Assembly (NCBI RefSeq): GCF_030704535.1
Contig: NC_081806.1
Location: 5,231,001-5,295,000, forward strand
Direction: 5' to 3'
Length of the DNA: 64,000 bases
Source: Vitis vinifera
Taxonomy: Eukaryota > Streptophyta > Magnoliopsida > Vitales > Vitaceae
A program made the translations under genes and the position numbers. A model generated the notes under the pieces. It made no database searches and had not been told where the DNA came from. It saw nothing but the letters and a program-made list of their open reading frames with translations. Positions 48,241-60,948 of this stretch are shown in pieces. Numbering within the stretch: position 1 is the stretch's first letter; each line of letters begins with the position of its first letter.

Positions 48241-48855
48241 CCTTCGGAAAATTGTATTTTGGGCCGAGTTGGGCCAAAAATTAATGTACGATACATATAA
48301 GTTCCATATTTAAGCCCAAGATCCAATACAAGAATGGAAATTAAGAGTAAGGATATTATCTTCAAAAAATACCTAAAATATCCTTAACTATTAAATGAAA
48401 AAACTAACCAATCAACTCATATTTCTTATTACTTTCTCTCACTTATTTAATAGTGGAACCAACTTAAATAATTTTTCTTTGTCAAATATGAAAGATGGTT
48501 AAAAATTATTATTACCAAATGTATTTTTGAAGTGAATAACTTTTAAATACCTCATCAAATATTATTCTTTTTTCAAACTTACATAATATATAATAAATAT
48601 CATTATTTATTTCAAACTTATATTATTTCTCATATATATTAAATAATTTTTAAACACCTCATAAAATATGAGTATTATTTGTTTACTCTAACTTGTAAAT
48701 TAGATATCATCAAATATTATATTTTTTCAAATTTATAGAACATATAATAAATACTTTTTAAATACATCATAAAATATCATTATTATTATTTTTTAACTTG
48801 CAAATTAGACACATGATGTTTATTATTTTTCTTGAAAATAATGTAAACACTCACA

Positions 48856-48924
<69 letters not shown>

Positions 48925-49540
48925 TCAAGAAGACAATATTTATAAGACTAATTTACCAACCTTCCAATAATTTTGAAAGTGTATATAGGGTAATTGGCCG
49001 AATTAAAGTCTTCAAAAATATTCAAAATTTCTTCATTCCAAAATTACCTAATTGCTCTCCACACTAATACTAAATATTTTTTAATAAAGATTTAAATATT
49101 TAAAACCATTAAAATAAACACTTTCTTATTAAAGTAATTTTTTCAAAGTAATAAGATAAAAATCATGAAATCTTCAAAACTGTAATTACAACAAATATTT
49201 TTAATTTTAAAACTAATTTCATAATTTAAATTAATGATTTTAAAATTTTAAAATGTTATAAAAATAATTTTTGTTTATTTTTAATTCCATTTAAATATGG
49301 TTTTTTTAATCTCTATTGATAACAATGAAATTATATTTATAAAGGCAAAATAGTAAAAAAAAAAAATATTTCATTTAGTTTACTTATAATGAACAATTCA
49401 AACATGATTGATTTTAATTTTATTTCCTATATATTAATTTTTGTAGGGAATGTCTTAATGAAATAGTTTGGTAAAAAAAAAAAAACTATCAATAATCCTC
49501 TTAATATCAAATTCAAATTGTTTAAAATCGTATAAAACCT
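48241..49540. other. Intergenic, AT-rich, no gene supported
   Basis: Strongly AT-rich, with several short repeats of AAATATCAT/ACTTTTAAATAC and a long AT array at 48859-48917. Confidence 0.6.
48859..48917. repeat. (AT)n microsatellite
   Basis: Perfect dinucleotide array of about 59 bp. Confidence 0.92.
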
Positions 49541-49549
49541 ATTAGAAGC

Positions 49550-50245
49550 CTTGTACACCCTTGTACACTTAGCATATTTCCCTTGTACAATTAATGTAAT
49601 ACCCTTATACAATGACACAAATTTCATATCTATCCTAAGTTATATGTCCATGTAGGTGTATTAATTATATTTTCAATGGTTTAATTGAGAAAATGGTGGA
49701 TGACTTATGATTAATTTTTTTTTCCCCAAATATCATTATTAGGAAAAATATTGGCATTTCCATGTAAAAGTTAAATAAAGTACATGACATAAGTATACAA
49801 TCGCAAGGAAAATAAAAAAGTAGTTTAGAATCAATTAAAATCATTCACAATGGGTAATCTTGTACACATTTGTACAATTAGTACATTTCTCTTATACAGT
49901 TAGTGTAATACCCTTGTATAATGGTACAAATTTTATATCCCTCTTAAGTTATGTGTCCACGTAGAAGTGTTTAACCATATTTCCAATGATTTAGTTGAGA
50001 AGATGGTAGATGATTTAAGGTTATTTTTTTTTTCTCCAAATATTATTATTGGGAAAAATATTAGAATTTCCATGTTGGAATTAAATAAAGTGCATGACAT
50101 ATGTGTACAATTCGTGAGTGATAAGAAAAATAAAGGAATGACTCATAATCGATTATAATATTTCACAAATAGTAGCCTTGTACACCTTTGTACACTTAGT
50201 ACATTTATCTTATACAGTTAGTGTAATACAATTGTACAATGATGT
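49550..50245 (+). repeat. Tandem repeat of ~310 bp, 2.2 units
   Basis: Unit starts at 49550, 49859 and 50177 share CTTGTACAC..TTGTACA.TTAG, then TTATACA.TTA.TGTAATAC, AAGTTAT.TGTCCA.GTAG, GA.AAGATGGT.GATGA and AAATAAAGT.CATGACATA. Periods are 309 and 318 bp; the third unit stops after about 69 bp. TGTACA palindromes cluster at each unit head. No open frame persists. It sits between the two copies of the small-HSP segment. Confidence 0.9.
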
Positions 50246-51360
50246 AATAAATGAATAAATAAAATTTATTATTATTTTTTATTTTCATATAAAAAAATAG
50301 TACTAAGTCTTCAATTTTCATTTTAAAAAATAGTTTTCATTTTTTAATTAAACATATTTTCAAAAAGAGACAATATTGAAAATAAAAATTATTTTTAAAA
50401 ATAAAAAATAAAAACTAGAAAAATATTTTAAAACCAAACTCAAATATGATCTATATAATTTTTAACTACTTGTTTTCATCTAAAATAAGTAAATATACAT
50501 TTCAACCTTTTTATATAAGAAAAATTCAATCTCTACTATAGATTGATATAATTCACTTATAAAGTTATGTCATATAAAAACATTTTAATTGAGTACTTAA
50601 AATAAAAACTCTTCATTCATCCTCTTTCTTTCTTTTTATTTCTCTTATTTTAATAAATTTTCAATTAATTCAAATCATTAAAAAAAATCCTTAATAAACA
50701 AATTTGTAACATTTCATATAACTTATTACTAAAAGTCATGTTTAAAAAGTTATTAAAATAAGGAAGAAAGAAGATTAAAAAAAAATTAAACTTTTTATTT
50801 TATAATAGTAAAAAAAAAAACTTTAAAATACTTTTTAGTATAAAAAAATTTAAAATAGTTAATATATTTATTTTAAATAGTATTTTAATCATTAAATTAT
50901 TTACTTCTAAAATGTAAAAGATAAAAATAAATGTAAAAGATAATTTTTATTTATTTAAATTAATATTTTTTTAGAAAGTATTTTCCAAAATAGTCTTTAA
51001 ATCATTAATATAATTTTTGTTTATCTATAATTTAAAAATAAAAAATAATGTTGATTTTTCAATTATTTATAAAAGAGTTTAAAAAAATAATGAAAAATCA
51101 AAAAATGGTTAAATAAAAAAGAATAGTGGCATGTGAAGAGTAGTAGAATAAAGACAAAAATGAGTCAAGTGAGTTTTTTTGTCAATTACTACCCCATATC
51201 AAGCCTATATGGGTTGAAAACACAAATGTCTCAAATCCCTTTAATTGCCACCCCAAATAATCAATAATTACTAATTTTTTAATTTTAATAAATTGTTATG
51301 ATAAATTAAATTTATGATAATCTTTTTAATATATGTATAAATATAATTAACTAATAATAA
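50246..51360. other. AT-rich spacer, no gene supported
   Basis: Very high A/T with many A and T runs and no frame of interest. Confidence 0.6.
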
Positions 51361-53084
51361 TATGAACTCCCCGTTTAAAGTACCTATTTTTTCTTTATGC
51401 TTTGTTTTGTTTGGATCTCGGAAAGTATTAATATAAAAAATATTTTTAAAATAATTTTATCATGAAAAAATACTTTTTAAAAATTAATTATCATTAATCA
51501 TTATTTATAAATTTATATATTTTCAAATTACTTGATCTTTATATATAAGAAGAAAAATAAGTGAAATTAGATTAAAAACATTGAAAATTAATTTATTAAT
51601 TTTATTTTTCTTATTTTTATTTTATCCTCTTTATTTCTTACTTATCACATTTGCCCTAATTCCACAACACAAACTCAACGTAGCATTAATAATTATCTCT
51701 AGAGTAGATGATTTTGGTTGTCTTCTAATAAGAATTGAGATATTCATGTTTTATTGAACTTTAGGAGTTTTTGAAGGTTGGGAACCGAGGTAACCAAATT
51801 CCTCGTGCAACTTCAATACCAAAGAATCTCTTAATTTAAAATGAGTTTGCAGATTTTCTTTTACTGTCAAAGCTGCCAACAAAATCAGCATATGGAGGAC
51901 TAGAACACCTTTCGGCTGGAAAAATTTGCACATGAAAGGTTTAAAGCCTCGCTTTCAGCATGACCTGTGTCTTAAGAGAATTGAACTTAGACCCGGGAAG
52001 CTACATAGTCTTAGACAACTCTTCATACTCACCTAACCCCACGTATTGGGTAATGGTTAAATGTGTACCATGAAATCTAAATCATATCATATACCCATTA
52101 CATCCACAAGTAAATAAAATCAATGGCTGTATTAAACAAAGTCGAGTTCATGGTTTTCCTTTTTCCACTACTCCAAAATTTAAGATTACAAACTCTTTTC
52201 TTCTTTCAATAAATTGGGCCCTAGGATCCCAAACTAACTACATATAATCGGCAAGTTTGAGATAGATATGGATTAAACTTCTTATTAAGGTCGTGTTCGT
52301 TTTTTTGAACATAATAGTGAACACAATTTGCTTTGAAACTTGTTGGAATTGGGTTTGAGTGCTCAGATAGGCTGACCCAACCCGACCCAAATAAATGAGA
52401 AAATGGGAGAGTAATTTTTGGAAGTTTTAAAACTACCCAAAAACTACCACTATTAAAAATAAATAAATTTTTTATTTTCATTTTTATTCTATGTGAGAAG
52501 TCTTTTTTCTCTCCCTGAAAAGCCAAAGAAAGAATATGTTTACTCTTCTCTCTCAGAGAATGAAAATGATAGAAAATGAAGAATACATTTTATTTTCTCC
52601 CTTGAAATAAACAAGAAAGAATGCAATTCTTTCGAAGAAACAAAAAGTCTTTTATCTTAAAGTTATTCTATTTTCTTCGGAGGTCATGGCTCTTATGCTG
52701 TGAGGAACGAATAATTCTCATATTCATAGTTTCTTTCATGACTTGAGACAACAAATTGGACTAGTAAAACAACCCATCTGGATCTTGGGACATTTTAGAA
52801 GATAACCAAGAAATCTTATTTTTCATCAAAACTTGAATTGATTATTTTTTAAATGTTTTTTAAGCTTCTTAGCAACAACTTTGTCAATGCTAGATTAGAG
52901 CTTAACTTTTTTTTCTAATTTATTTATTTTTTAAAATTAATAACTTTAAAATATAAAGCAAAAATAAATATACTAAATCTTTTTTTAAGGATGATAATGA
53001 TAAATTTTTTATTTATAATTTTATTATTACAATAATTTTTCTTATTTTAAGATTTTAAAAAATAGGTTAAATTATTTTTTAATC

Positions 53085-53195
53085 AAATACAAATCCTTAG
53101 CACTTAATAGAAATTAAAAATAAAATAAACCTAATAATTTAATCCTCCTTAATACTATTAGTTCTATTTAGATTTAAATAAAAAGAAAAACAAAC
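53085..53195 (+). repeat. MITE-like fragment related to 55674-55950
   Basis: Shares CTTAATAGAAAT, AACCTAATA.TT.AA, TTAGTTCTATTTAGA.TTAAATAAAAA and AAACAAAC with the 3' half of the element at 55.7-55.95 kb. A GTGTTCGTTTTTTTGAA stretch at 52293 could be its opposite end, with about 0.75 kb of other DNA between. Confidence 0.5.
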
Positions 53196-53237
53196 CCTAG
53201 AGTGAAAAATTTGCAAGCAAAAACAGAAGGTTGAACC

Positions 53238-54097
53238 TCAATCGATATCAACTTGTAACACTTCTTTCCTCCCATCTTCCTTGACTTTAGGAACCACCAC
53301 CTTCAGTACACCATTCTTCATATCTGCCTTGATCTCATCAAACTTGTACATCTTAGCTGGCAGATCGATTCTGCTGGTGTATTTCCTTCTACACTCATCG
53401 TTCTCCCATTTTTCGCCTTCTTCGCCTTTGATCGTGAGTGTGTTCTGCTCCACTGACACCTTCACGTCCTCTTTCCCCAGTCCCGGCATGTCCATTCTCA
53501 CGAACAGAGCGTCTTTCTCCTCCTTCACGTCCCATCCTCTTCTCGACACAGCTCCCATGCCTTGTGCTGCTGCCACTAATGGGCTCTTCATGAACCGATC
53601 CATCAAGTTCAGCGTCTGGATCAAACTTCTCGTCCGAGAAAACGGATCAAACGCATCTACGAAACGAAATAAACAAGTCAGAAAGCCGTTGATATAAACG
53701 ACCAATGAAGATCAAAACAAATGATTTAATGACTGAGAGTACGACAAGGTAAGAAAAGTTTGGTTACTAAGAAAAAGAAGGGTTTTTGAACAGCGCAATC
53801 AGTAGTTATATCGAACTTTCCAAATTTCCTCCAGTTTCCCGCCATCGAAACAGAGAATTAGCCGGCATTGTAAGAGAAGTACAACAAACAAAAACGACAT
53901 AACAAATTACCTGCAAAGAGATTAGAAGGAGAATACCGGGGGCGAGAGACGGTGCGGCGGTCTTCGCCATCATCGTAGTCGGCCACCTGAGCGTTGGTAT
54001 TGAAGGAGCGAGAAGCAGAGGCAACCCGGATTGTGCCGACAAGTTTTGCGAGGAGAGGAGAGGAGGCGGCACGGCGTGGAGCGAGAGATGAAGCCAT
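53238..54097 (-). CDS. HSP23.x-M (mitochondrial sHSP): Mitochondrial small heat-shock protein (HSP20 family), copy B
   Basis: Two exons, 54097-53911 and 53656-53238, with a 254-bp intron. Exon lengths (187 and 419 nt) and total length (201 residues) equal those of copy A. The presequence (MASSLAPRRAASSPLLAKL) and the alpha-crystallin domain (GWDVKEEKDALFVRMDMPGL, GVLKVVVPK) are intact, so it should encode a working matrix chaperone. Differences from copy A lie in the helix after the intron (IQTLNLMDRFMKSPLVAAAQG), in the loop KGEEGEKWENDECRR, where a Cys replaces Thr, and in the C-terminal tail (VLQVDID instead of AFQVNIN). It arose with copy A by the local segmental duplication. Its promoter has lost one heat-shock element and the G-box. 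Confidence 0.95.
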
Positions 54098-54172
54098 GGA
54101 GCTTCGAGCGTAATAGCGTAAGAGAACTGTGATAGAATTCTAAAGTTTTGAACTCGATCGAGAGAGGGGAGG

Positions 54173-54246
54173 TTTATATAAGAGAAAAGAGACTCGGGGA
54201 AATGAGCAAACAGAGAGAAAGGAGTCGACGCTAGAAGGTTCCAGAG
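54173..54246 (-). promoter_or_regulatory. Heat-shock promoter of copy B (TATA, one HSE)
   Basis: TATA box at 54173-54181 (minus TTATATAAA). A single heat-shock element GAAggTTCcaGAG is at 54234-54246, its third unit imperfect. Relative to copy A, the 32 bp from one AGAAGGTTC to the next, including CACGTG, is absent. Confidence 0.82.
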
Positions 54247-54299
54247 AAACCCAAGCCACGCTGTACACTTTTTGACTTTCCAGATTAGGGCGGGTAAAT

Positions 54300-56850
54300 T
54301 CCCTTTAATCGCTGCCAGATAAATCAAGAGTTACCTTTTTAATAGAAAGACGAAAAAATAATCATAGATTCGTCCTAATATTTTATGGTTTTAATTTGAT
54401 GGATACTCTTTTATTTTTGTTCTAAAGTTTGAATCTTTCCTTATCTATATTCTTCACCTTTTTTATCCATCAATATTTATCTATATTTTTAAATTTTTAT
54501 TTTTATTTTACATATATTTTATATAAAAAAATTAAGTTAATTTTAATAATTTATCATGAATCAAATTTATGATAATTTTATTTAATAGATGTGTCAGTGG
54601 GCTAATGTTATCAATTTTTTCGCATCTAGTTTTATATAATTATAATTAAAATTAAAAAATAATTAAAAGGATATAACAACAAACCTCTAATTATGTTTTT
54701 TTTTTCCTTTAAATTCGATTCATTATATTTATAAAAAAATATTTAATAAAAATATACATTTAAAAGTTACCCTTACTAAAAAATATTTAATAAAAAATAT
54801 AGATAAAGGAGATAAAAGGAAGAGAAATGAATAAAAAAATAAAAATAAAGAGGATAAAGAAATATAAAAAAAATTAAAATTAAAATTAAAAGGATATCCA
54901 TCAAATTAAAACAATAATCGATAAGGATAGATGAAAATGGTTAGATTTTCAATTAAAAATGTTAATCATAATGACATTTGTTTATTTTAAATAGTCATCG
55001 GTTGTGATTTTATTATTGGTTAAAAACACAATCTAGACCTGCAATTTTGACTTCCAATTAAACACCTGCCGTTACACTTTGACTGCTCTATTGTTAAATC
55101 ACTTGGGTTATGTTTTGTACTTGGAAAGTATCTTAGAAAGAGAAAATGGTTTTTCAATAAAAAAAAAATCAAATAAAATTAAAATTAATTAAAAATATAT
55201 ATTTAATCATTATATTAAAATTTTAAGATAAATAAAATAAGTTTAAAATAATACATACAGATAATATATGAACTTTAAACCTATTTTTTTACTTTCCTTT
55301 TGTTTTTTTCTTTCACTCTTCTTTTTTATTTTCCTTCCCTCACATTTTCTCTTTAATTTTTCGAACCAAAACATAACTTTCAGTTTCTAAGTAATTCAAG
55401 ATGTCCGCCATCGTGCACTTGGAAGCCACCTTAAAATACTTAACCAAAAATCACTAATTTAAATCATTGCTATTTGAATTTTCTTGACCATATTAACTTT
55501 TAACTTCACTTTTATGTTCATCCAATGCATTATTTCAAATGTTCCTTTAGACACTTTTCACTCTTTTTAAAGGCAATAAAACTAAAATTGGTTCAATAAT
55601 AGTTTTAAAAAGTATTTCTAACATCTTTAATACTTAAAAGATAAAAATTTTCAAATGTTATAAAGACTAAGATGGTGTTTGTTTTTTTTAGCTTTTTACT
55701 GAAAGTAATTTGTTTTCAAAATTTAGGTTGTTTGTTTTTTTATTTTTTTTCATAATTTATTATAAACTTTTTACTAAATAGAAAAAGCCAGAATATATAG
55801 CTTTTTCTAAATAAAAAAAATAACATATTGGTTTTTCTTTACTTTTTAATACTTAATAGAAATAAAATATTATAAAAACAAATAACCTAATATTTAACAT
55901 TATTAAGTATTAAAGTTCTATTTAGAATTAAATAAAAAAAACAAACACCACCTAAGAGTGTGTTTAATAGTAATTTTAGAAAATATTTTTAATTTTTCTA
56001 ACATTTAAAATATTTTATCTTTCAAGTACTAGAAACATTAAAAATACTTTATACAATCAATGTCAAACACACTAAATCTAATCTTTGTTTAGTCACATTA
56101 TTAACTTTTTGTTTCAGTTTATAAGTTATAATGCTAAATCACATGCATAAGAATTATTTTATACATATTTTTTTATTTTATGAAATAAGTAATATAAAAC
56201 AATTTTTCAAGAAATATGGAGAAGAATAAATTTATGATGTATTTGTTGTATATATATCTCATTTATCATATTAAGAATAACATATCCCATGTAGAAAGAA
56301 TATAAAAGAGAAGTTAGATCATATATTCGATTATTTATCTTATCACATGTTTGATTAAACATGATACATTAATAAGTTATCCCATTACATTACCAATCAA
56401 AGGTGAATTAGGATATGCAATTTCATCTTTTATATTATCTTATGTTATATCTAACCAATCGAAACATTATATCAAAAGAATTTGTATAGCATGAAAAGAA
56501 AACAAAGACACCTCCAGCCCAATTTCCTGGAAAATTGAATCCTCCAACGAAGATGTGTGAAAATTGAAGCACTAGAGACACAAAAAGTAAGGTTTTTCAA
56601 GTTATCAAAGAATTCATGTTGACAAAGTATGTGTCAGTCATACAATACTCTGGAGTTCTCAATAATTACAAACCCATAAAAACCTAAGTGGACAAGATTT
56701 CTAGTGCCAGTCACAGACCAAAAACTATCAGAACCCCCCCTCCCCCCTTCTCTTCAGTTAATTTTGTTTCTTTTGCCACCTTTTTTATGGCCTGGCATAA
56801 CAAAGTAATAGAGGGGAAAAAATATGGCAAAAAGATGAATCAGGAGTAGA
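54300..56850. other. Intergenic, AT-rich, contains a MITE
   Basis: No gene supported. Low-complexity A/T stretches throughout, and a MITE-like element at about 55674-55950. 56470-56850 is likely the 3' flank of the VAP27 gene. Confidence 0.6.
55674..55950. mobile_element. MITE-like element with terminal inverted repeats
   Basis: About 270 bp, ending in inverted repeats TGGTGTTTGTTTTTTTT at the left and its complement AAAAAAAACAAACACCA at the right. CTAAGA occurs just outside each end (one base off at the right) and may be the target duplication. There is no coding capacity. AT-rich interior and size fit a MITE, possibly hAT-related, but the duplication length is not clear enough to decide. 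Confidence 0.7.
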
Positions 56851-56853
56851 TGA

Positions 56854-59115
56854 TTATGTCTTCTTGATGAAGTACCCGACAATTATGCCAATCAAACCAA
56901 CAATGGCGACAAACATGAATGAGACACCACCACGGTTTTTCTTTCCATCATGCTTTAAGAGGTCCTGCACATTGTGATCACATAGAGGTGAGGCATCCTG
57001 ATAGTTCAAAGAGAATAGGAACATAAAAGAAATCGGAAACTATGTATAACAGACAAATTTGAGGGGGAGAGATCATTTTGATAAAATTGCATATATCAAT
57101 ATAGATGGTTATAACCGTCTTGTTAGAATCTGTGCTCAAAAGCAATGTATTATATTGACCTGCAGATTGATTTGTGGGTGGTGGGTGGCAAAGATTAAAA
57201 AAAAAACAGAACACTTGAATGAAGTCAAATATGAATCCCTCACCAGTTCCTGACGAAGTTTGCTATTTCGTCGGATTGCATTATTCCTTTCCTCAGTCAG
57301 CTTTGAAATAAGAGCTCTAGTCTGAAAATTAATACCAAATTACTCATGCATTACTAAAATATGTGCAGCAAACTAAGCGAATAAAATGGTATAAGCTCTG
57401 CAAAGAGAATTATTACATGTGTGATTAATCACAAGGAATGAGATCATATAAAATATGAACCACAATGCAAATCCAATCATATTAACTGCAAGCACCAAAT
57501 GCATATTTTTCCAGATGTCACAAATTACCCAAACTGATTAACTTCAAGCCAACTTTCTCACCACTAGCATTTATCAAGTATTCGTTTTCTCGTAAAATCT
57601 CCAAATCCCAGATTTTTCCAATTCTTCAGGGTTGTGTGAATTCCAAATTCTTTGGCATAGAACCATCAAGAAATCCATGGATTTTGGAATTGAACCTTGA
57701 ATTATAACCTCCAATTTCATACTATCAAATGAAGTTTGATCAAAGTTGAGTTTCCCAAGCGAAAATTAATAGATGAATGCAAAAGCAACAGTAACTCACA
57801 AAGGACTAATACAAAGGCTTCCCCAGTTTAAAAACTGATTAAAACAATACATGAATGAATAAAAAATAGGGAAGTTTCACCTCTGAAGAATTTTCTTGAG
57901 ACTTGGCCAATGCTTTTGTAACCTTTAAGCACCAAAAAAACAAATATCCATCAATATTTTCACATTGCTAAGCTGTATATGCTGAACACCAACAACATTA
58001 AACCAACTCCACTCCAATGGGAAGAAACTGGAAACAGAAGCAACAAAAGCAACACCAATAATAATAAATGAAAGAAGACACCCACAGAGGCAAATTCAGG
58101 ACCACTTGGGTTGCCATTGTCTGTTGAAGGGCCCTTTGGCGAAGAACCCTCTTCTGATCCTTCAGGAACTGGTGATGGTGGTTGAGGGGGAGAAACATAA
58201 ACCACTTTCAACTTGCATTCCTCAACAATATGACCCGAATCCTTATTAAACTACAAAACCCACTTCAACAAATTACAATCTGCACAGTCTAAACCTCACA
58301 ACCAACAATGTAATTACCATATCTGCAGTAATATCCGTTTGGCTCGTGCCAGCAGTGACAACTGCACTCTGAAGGAGAAACTTGTCCTTGCAGTGCAGAT
58401 CAGAAGGAGCCTCCTTCTGTGCTTGCATAGTAACTGAATCAACAGCATAAAACAAACATATAAAGAAATCACAAACTAATTGCAAAAACCAAAAATCCCA
58501 AAACAAAATCATCTCTGTAAGTACCTAAGATGTCACATGTCGACCGAGGCAAGACAATTCCGGTATTCGGACGAACACAATACTTCTTCGGATTCGTTGT
58601 TTTCACCTGAACACGAACAATTTCGAAATTTAAATATCCCGATCATGGCAGAAAATCAAAATCTACATTTGCATTTTACCCTCTGTTTGGCCGCTAAGAA
58701 AATTTTGAATCTAACATTTGGTGCTGTATTTTATTTAAGAAAATAAATATGCTAAATATGCCCAGTTATAAATCTAATACCTGCACTTCTAATCTGTTGC
58801 ATTTTCCTACATTGTTCATCAGAAATGTTGGATAACAACATCGCACAAAAATGAAAAACTTAAAAAAGTTTCATGATATTAAAAAAAATTACCTTGAAAA
58901 CTACATGGTTCTCGGTCTTATTCGATAATTGAAGAGAACAAGAGATCTGCTTCTTCAGTTCGACTTTCCAAGAAGAAAACAGAAATGGTAAAAAAGAAAA
59001 AAAGAAATCAAAACGCGGAAAAGATATATTCGACGAAAACAGATCCAAAGCAGAAATGCTTACAAGGGAACTTAAGTTCCAGAGGTTCGATGCTGAGAAG
59101 CTCTCCCGTGCTCAT
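56854..59115 (-). CDS. VAP27: VAP27-type vesicle-associated membrane protein
   Basis: Eight exons, all in phase: 59115-59064, 58963-58893, 58606-58525, 58433-58318, 58250-58086, 57922-57881, 57321-57244, 56964-56854; 238 residues. Residues 1-~125 form the MSP (major sperm protein) domain: LLSIEPLELKFPFELKKQIS, VVFKVKTTNPKKYCVRPNTG and PSDLHCKDKFLLQS are the classic VAP signature. A Pro/Ser/Gly-rich linker follows (~132-160). Next come a coiled-coil (~175-205, ALISKLTEERNNAIRRNSKLRQEL) and a C-terminal tail anchor (~216-235, VSFMFVAIVGLIGIIVGYF) with a lysine end. Plant VAP27 proteins sit in the ER membrane, bind FFAT-like motifs and form ER-plasma membrane contact sites linked to actin, microtubules and endocytosis. 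Architecture and length match the family. I chose the ATG that starts the conserved MSTGELLSIEP. Confidence 0.95.
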
Positions 59116-60948
59116 TTTCTGAAACAATGGCTCTGCAAATGCGGATTGCGAAATTGCTTTTGAAAAAGCAGAAACAGAGAAGATCCGGGAATTTCTGAAA
59201 GCGGGGGAATCTGCTTTGTGGTTTTTTGAGGAGTGTTTTTTCAAAAACAACGAAATGAACGGAGAACCTAGATTGGGGTTTGGGTGTGAATGAGAAACGA
59301 TTACAAGGGGTTGTTTGGTACTTCGAAATATTTTGTTGCGTTTTTTCCCGAGAAATTAATGATGAACGTCTGATGGAAAAACGCACTTCTCTCAAATATT
59401 GGCACCAATACGCGATTACGAAATTCGAGTTATGTACTCGCCCTCTTTTCTCAAGAGCGTGGTGTTCCCCTGCTTTACGTGTACGGGGGTGTTGGTGCAC
59501 CTTCTCTAATCTATGAACACGTTTTAAAATCTCAGGGTGTGAAAGTAATTTTGATGTGATCTGATCTCCACCTTAGATATTCCACTTAATGCTCCAACGC
59601 TTAATTAAGAAAAAATTGGTAGAAGCTTTAATAATAAAATTATTAAATTATTAAATAGAAAAATTGTAAATTAAAGGGTTAAAACTCATTTGAATGAATA
59701 AATTTATTTAAATATGCTTTGCTGTGAGAATTAATAAAAAATTTAAAAATAAAATAAAATAAAATAAAATAAAAAAGTTTGAGAAATATAATGACCATTG
59801 ACCATGAGGTAGAATGTATTGTTTGACTAAGGAGAGTGCAGCAGTGGAATCCACATCAAAATCCCTTTCTGAGATATCGTGTCCATTTCTGGCTGTGATG
59901 CGACCACACGAAGGTATCAAACAAAATGAGAATTTCGGCTTTTCCCAAAAATTTCCAAAATTTATGGACCAATGATTGGCAAATGATGGGCCAAATCTCA
60001 AGTGTGAATACTCAAAAATAAAATAAAATAAAATTCAAATAAACGACCGTAAATATGAAAATAATTTTCCATTTATGGTATATTCTAAATTATTTTTACA
60101 ACTACTATCTTTTAAATATTTTATTAAAAAAATCTCTTCCATTGGCTTATTTCTTAAAAATTCAATTTAGTGAGTATGTTTGTGATCCATCGTGATATTA
60201 AAACTCTTATCATGGATTAAAAGTTTTAAATGATGAAAATTTAAGACCGATTAAGGAGTCATAATGGAATAGTATAAAATTTGATGAATGAACGTGAATA
60301 CATATAAAAATTAATAAACCAATTATACAATCGACAATGTACTTTAATGGTTTTTTATGGCATATATCTAGTTTGTGTTTGAATATTGTTTTTAAAAATA
60401 ATTTTTTATTTACAAACTCAAAATATAAAAGCAATTTTTTAAGAATTCATTATGGATACAGAGTATTTTCTAAAAATATATTTTAATTGATTTCACTTAT
60501 TATTTTCTAAATATCATTTTAAAAAATAATTGTACAAATATAAAAAAAAAAAATTGAAATTAAAGTATTACATACAAAACTTAATTTAAAGAAATATTTA
60601 AATATGTGGAAAACATATCAAAAATGTATTTTAGGTTCTTAAAGGATTTTATTTTAGAAACTATGAGAGAATTGTTCTCAAAAACAGTTTTCTAAAAACT
60701 ATTTTCAAGAATGTTACCAAACAAACCCACATGTACTAATCCCTTATAGAGATTGAGTTCAAGAACATCAACCCATGTAAAAATCCAAACTTCTCACAAG
60801 TGTTATTGTCTCTGAAGAAAAAACAAATCAACATGGTACATTTGCCTTCTGGTTTCCCAATCCAATCCTTGGAGGTTACTTCCACTTTTCATCATTTGCT
60901 TTTCATTTTTTCTTTTTTCAATCTTAAGGCACTGAATTGGTAACATGT
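59116..60948. other. Intergenic between VAP27 and the SEC14 gene
   Basis: 59116-59520 is less AT-rich and probably holds the VAP27 promoter and 5' leader. The remainder is AT-rich with no gene. 60740-60948 is likely 3' UTR of the SEC14 gene. Confidence 0.55.

Larger units (their letters stand above)
51362..54295. repeat. Right copy of the small-HSP segmental duplication
   Basis: Homologous and in the same order as 43708-48240, but shorter. The part equivalent to 43970-44660, and the HMA gene apart from a short piece of its intron 1 (51697-51740), are missing. The small HSP gene is intact. 52290-53200 includes extra sequence not present on the left. Confidence 0.85.

Noticed and set aside
49550-50245. 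Possible CRISPR-like or direct-repeat array
   Set aside because: The units are ~310 bp long and contiguous without spacers, and the genome is a plant; it is an ordinary tandem repeat.
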